DNA of 14,078 bases from Comamonadaceae bacterium UBA2334. GTDB taxonomy: Bacteria; Pseudomonadota; Gammaproteobacteria; Burkholderiales; Burkholderiaceae_C. Below are positions 12,476-14,078 of this stretch, in pieces; the stretch's first letter is position 1; each line of letters begins with the position of its first letter. Location of the stretch: NCBI GenBank assembly GCA_002344885.1, contig DDUQ01000126.1, positions 1-14,078 on the forward strand, in the 5' to 3' direction. The position numbers and the translations under genes were made by a program. The notes beneath the pieces are model-generated. The model made no database searches, was not told where the DNA came from, and worked only from the letters and a program-made list of their open reading frames with translations.

Positions 12476-14078
12476 TCAGGCAACGGCTGGCAGCGCGGCG
12501 GCTGCAGGCCCCGTCTCAACCTGGGCGGTCGGTGCCACTACCAGGGCAATCCGCTTTTTCAGCTGGGGCAGGCACGAGCCACAGTTGGTGCCGCACTTCA
12601 AGTCGGCTTGCAGGGTCGCCAGGCGCTCGCCAGGCGTGCCGGGGCATCGCGCCAGCAGCTGGTCGATGCTGGCCTCGTTGACGTTGAAGCATGTGCACAC
12701 TTGCGGGCTGCCAGTCTGGACGGTGCCAGCCCACGCGGTGGGTGCCTGGCTGCGGGGCTGCAACAGCTGGCGACCGTAGGTGCCGGCAGGCAGTTCTTCC
12801 TGCAAAAGGGTTTTGATCCAGGCTTGCGAGCGGGTATCGCCCGCCAGGAGGAACGCGTCCAGCGTGACCCCTGAATGGGGATCGGCGGCATCGGCTTGTG
12901 CGGGGTTGCGCACCAGCCGCACGGCGCGGCGTTGGCCCTGTCGGGCATCGGCGTAGCGCAGGGTGTCGGAACGGTCCAGGCCCAGCAGGGCCTCGATGGT
13001 GTCCAGCAGCTGGGCATCGGGGGCCTGGGCGGCTGCGGCGCGGAACAACACGCCGCTGCGATCGCGTCCGAAGGGCACACAGGTGGCAAACGCAAACTGT
13101 GGCATCAGTCTGCGCAAAGCCTCACGGACAGTGTGGGCCTGGTCATCGGGCACCCAACCCAGTGCGAGCAATGTCCAGGGCAGGCTGGTCTTGTCCAATC
13201 GCACCGCTGCGTGTTTGAACTCGGGTTGCCTGGATGTGGGGCAGTGTGCCGATGTGGTCAACGCGTTCACACCGGCCAAAGGCAGTCCGTTGGCCCCCAT
13301 GCCGCTGAGGTATTCGCTGCCCCAGTGCATGGCCATGAACAGCTGACCCAGGCCCACTTCGTCGTTGGCCTGTACCGGCACCACCAGGGTGCCCCGTTTG
13401 CTGGACACGTTGACCAGGTCACCCTGCTCGAAACCCCGTCGGGCCATGTCCTGCGGGTGCATGTGTACCGTGGGTTCCGGCACATGGCCGAACAGTCGGC
13501 CCAGCGTGCCGGTGCGGCTCATGCCGTGCCACTGGTCGCGCAGGCGGCCCGTGGTGAGCGAGAACGGAAACTTCGACTCACGTGCTTCGGCCACCGGACG
13601 GTGGGGTACGGCCGCAAACCTCGCCTTGCCGTCTGCCGTGGGAAAGCTGCCGTCGGCGTACAGCCTGACCTCGCCGCCCTTGAAAGGCCGGTCAATCTCC
13701 TCGGCCTGTCGGCTGATGGCCGGGCGGTTGTCGGGCAGGGGCCACTGTTGAGGGCCGTGGTCGTCGATCATGGCGTAACTCAGTCCGGTGATGTCGAGGT
13801 CGCGTCCGCGGGTGCTTTCACGGTGTTCGTTCCAGACGGCTTCGGGTGTGGTGTACGGAAACAGGGTGGGCAGGCCGGGGCGCAGTTGCTTTTCCAGACG
13901 CTGCGCAAGAAGCAGGCCAATCTGCCAGTCATGCCGGGGGCCGTTGCCGTGCAGCGGGCTGGCCGCGACGGCATCGGCGGCGTGTGCCGGGGTGTCGGGC
14001 TGCGGCGGCCACACGGCCGCTCGCACGCGGCTGATGCGGCGTTCGCTGTTGGTGACGGTGCCGTCCTTTTCGCCCCAG
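12476..14078 (-). CDS. nasA: Assimilatory nitrate reductase catalytic subunit, C-terminal part (cut by right edge)
   Basis: The frame enters from the right edge and gives 533 visible residues, about the C-terminal 60 percent of a typical NasA. The first visible residues, WGEKDGTVTNSERRISRVR, are the family signature of the molybdopterin domain. The molybdopterin-dinucleotide-binding domain follows (FPFSLTTGRLRDQWHGMSRTG, then TVHMHPQDMARRGFEQGDLVNV, CPTSRQPEFKHAAVRL). The C-terminus carries a BFD-type [2Fe-2S] domain with CTCFNV and CGTNCGSC supplying four cysteines, as in NasA and NirB. The enzyme reduces nitrate to nitrite in the cytoplasm using Mo-bis-MGD. The N-terminal [4Fe-4S] site lies outside the window. 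The next genes on the strand are ybiB (86 bases on) and cobA. Nitrite reductase genes (nirBD) are expected upstream beyond the edge. Confidence 0.95.
   Translation of the reverse strand, partial: WGEKDGTVTNSERRISRVRAAVWPPQPDTPAHAADAVAASPLHGNGPRHDWQIGLLLAQRLEKQLRPGLPTLFPYTTPEAVWNEHRESTRGRDLDITGLSYAMIDDHGPQQWPLPDNRPAISRQAEEIDRPFKGGEVRLYADGSFPTADGKARFAAVPHRPVAEARESKFPFSLTTGRLRDQWHGMSRTGTLGRLFGHVPEPTVHMHPQDMARRGFEQGDLVNVSSKRGTLVVPVQANDEVGLGQLFMAMHWGSEYLSGMGANGLPLAGVNALTTSAHCPTSRQPEFKHAAVRLDKTSLPWTLLALGWVPDDQAHTVREALRRLMPQFAFATCVPFGRDRSGVLFRAAAAQAPDAQLLDTIEALLGLDRSDTLRYADARQGQRRAVRLVRNPAQADAADPHSGVTLDAFLLAGDTRSQAWIKTLLQEELPAGTYGRQLLQPRSQAPTAWAGTVQTGSPQVCTCFNVNEASIDQLLARCPGTPGERLATLQADLKCGTNCGSCLPQLKKRIALVVAPTAQVETGPAAAALPAVA

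Overview
The window looks like chromosomal DNA of a high-GC betaproteobacterium, most likely Burkholderiales and probably Comamonadaceae. The evidence is the rpsU sequence, the nasA-ybiB-cobA gene order, and two intragenic copies of a palindromic motif that I recall as dispersed in Comamonadaceae. The organism assignment is inference from protein character, not from a database search. No rRNA, tRNA, CRISPR array, insertion sequence or prophage is visible. No gap between genes exceeds 300 bases.

Left part (1-3607, all minus strand). A PAS-domain signalling protein runs off the left edge. Before it in transcription order lies rpsU (ribosomal protein bS21), with a good promoter, a leader of about 120 nt that can form two mutually exclusive hairpins, and a clear intrinsic terminator. 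Further upstream are a class I nitronate monooxygenase and a BaiN/HI0933-family flavoprotein, spaced closely enough to be co-transcribed.

Centre (3647-10362). This is a signalling cluster of four genes on alternating strands: (1) a small soluble protein with a PilJ-type sensor domain and a truncated chemoreceptor-like hairpin (-); (2) a membrane histidine kinase with a very large periplasmic sensor region and no receiver (+); (3) a stand-alone receiver protein (-) whose 3' end overlaps the kinase gene tail to tail; (4) a membrane hybrid kinase with PAS, kinase and two receiver domains (+). The natural reading is a phosphorelay in which the receiver-only protein is a partner of one or both kinases. 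No HPt domain or DNA-binding output is present in the window.

Right part (10546-14078, all minus strand). This is the 3' end of an assimilatory nitrate-reduction operon: nasA (cut by the right edge), ybiB and cobA. CobA makes the precorrin-2 needed for siroheme, the cofactor of the nitrite reductase expected upstream of nasA outside the window. YbiB, a TrpD2-type nucleic-acid-binding protein, is translationally coupled to CobA by an ATGA overlap.

Points most worth a second look: the PilJ/degenerate-chemoreceptor protein and its kinase neighbours (PilJ domains can bind nitrate, and a nitrate operon lies nearby); the alternative hairpins in the rpsU leader; the two in-frame repeat copies inside baiN-like and ybiB genes; and the inverted kinase/receiver pair.
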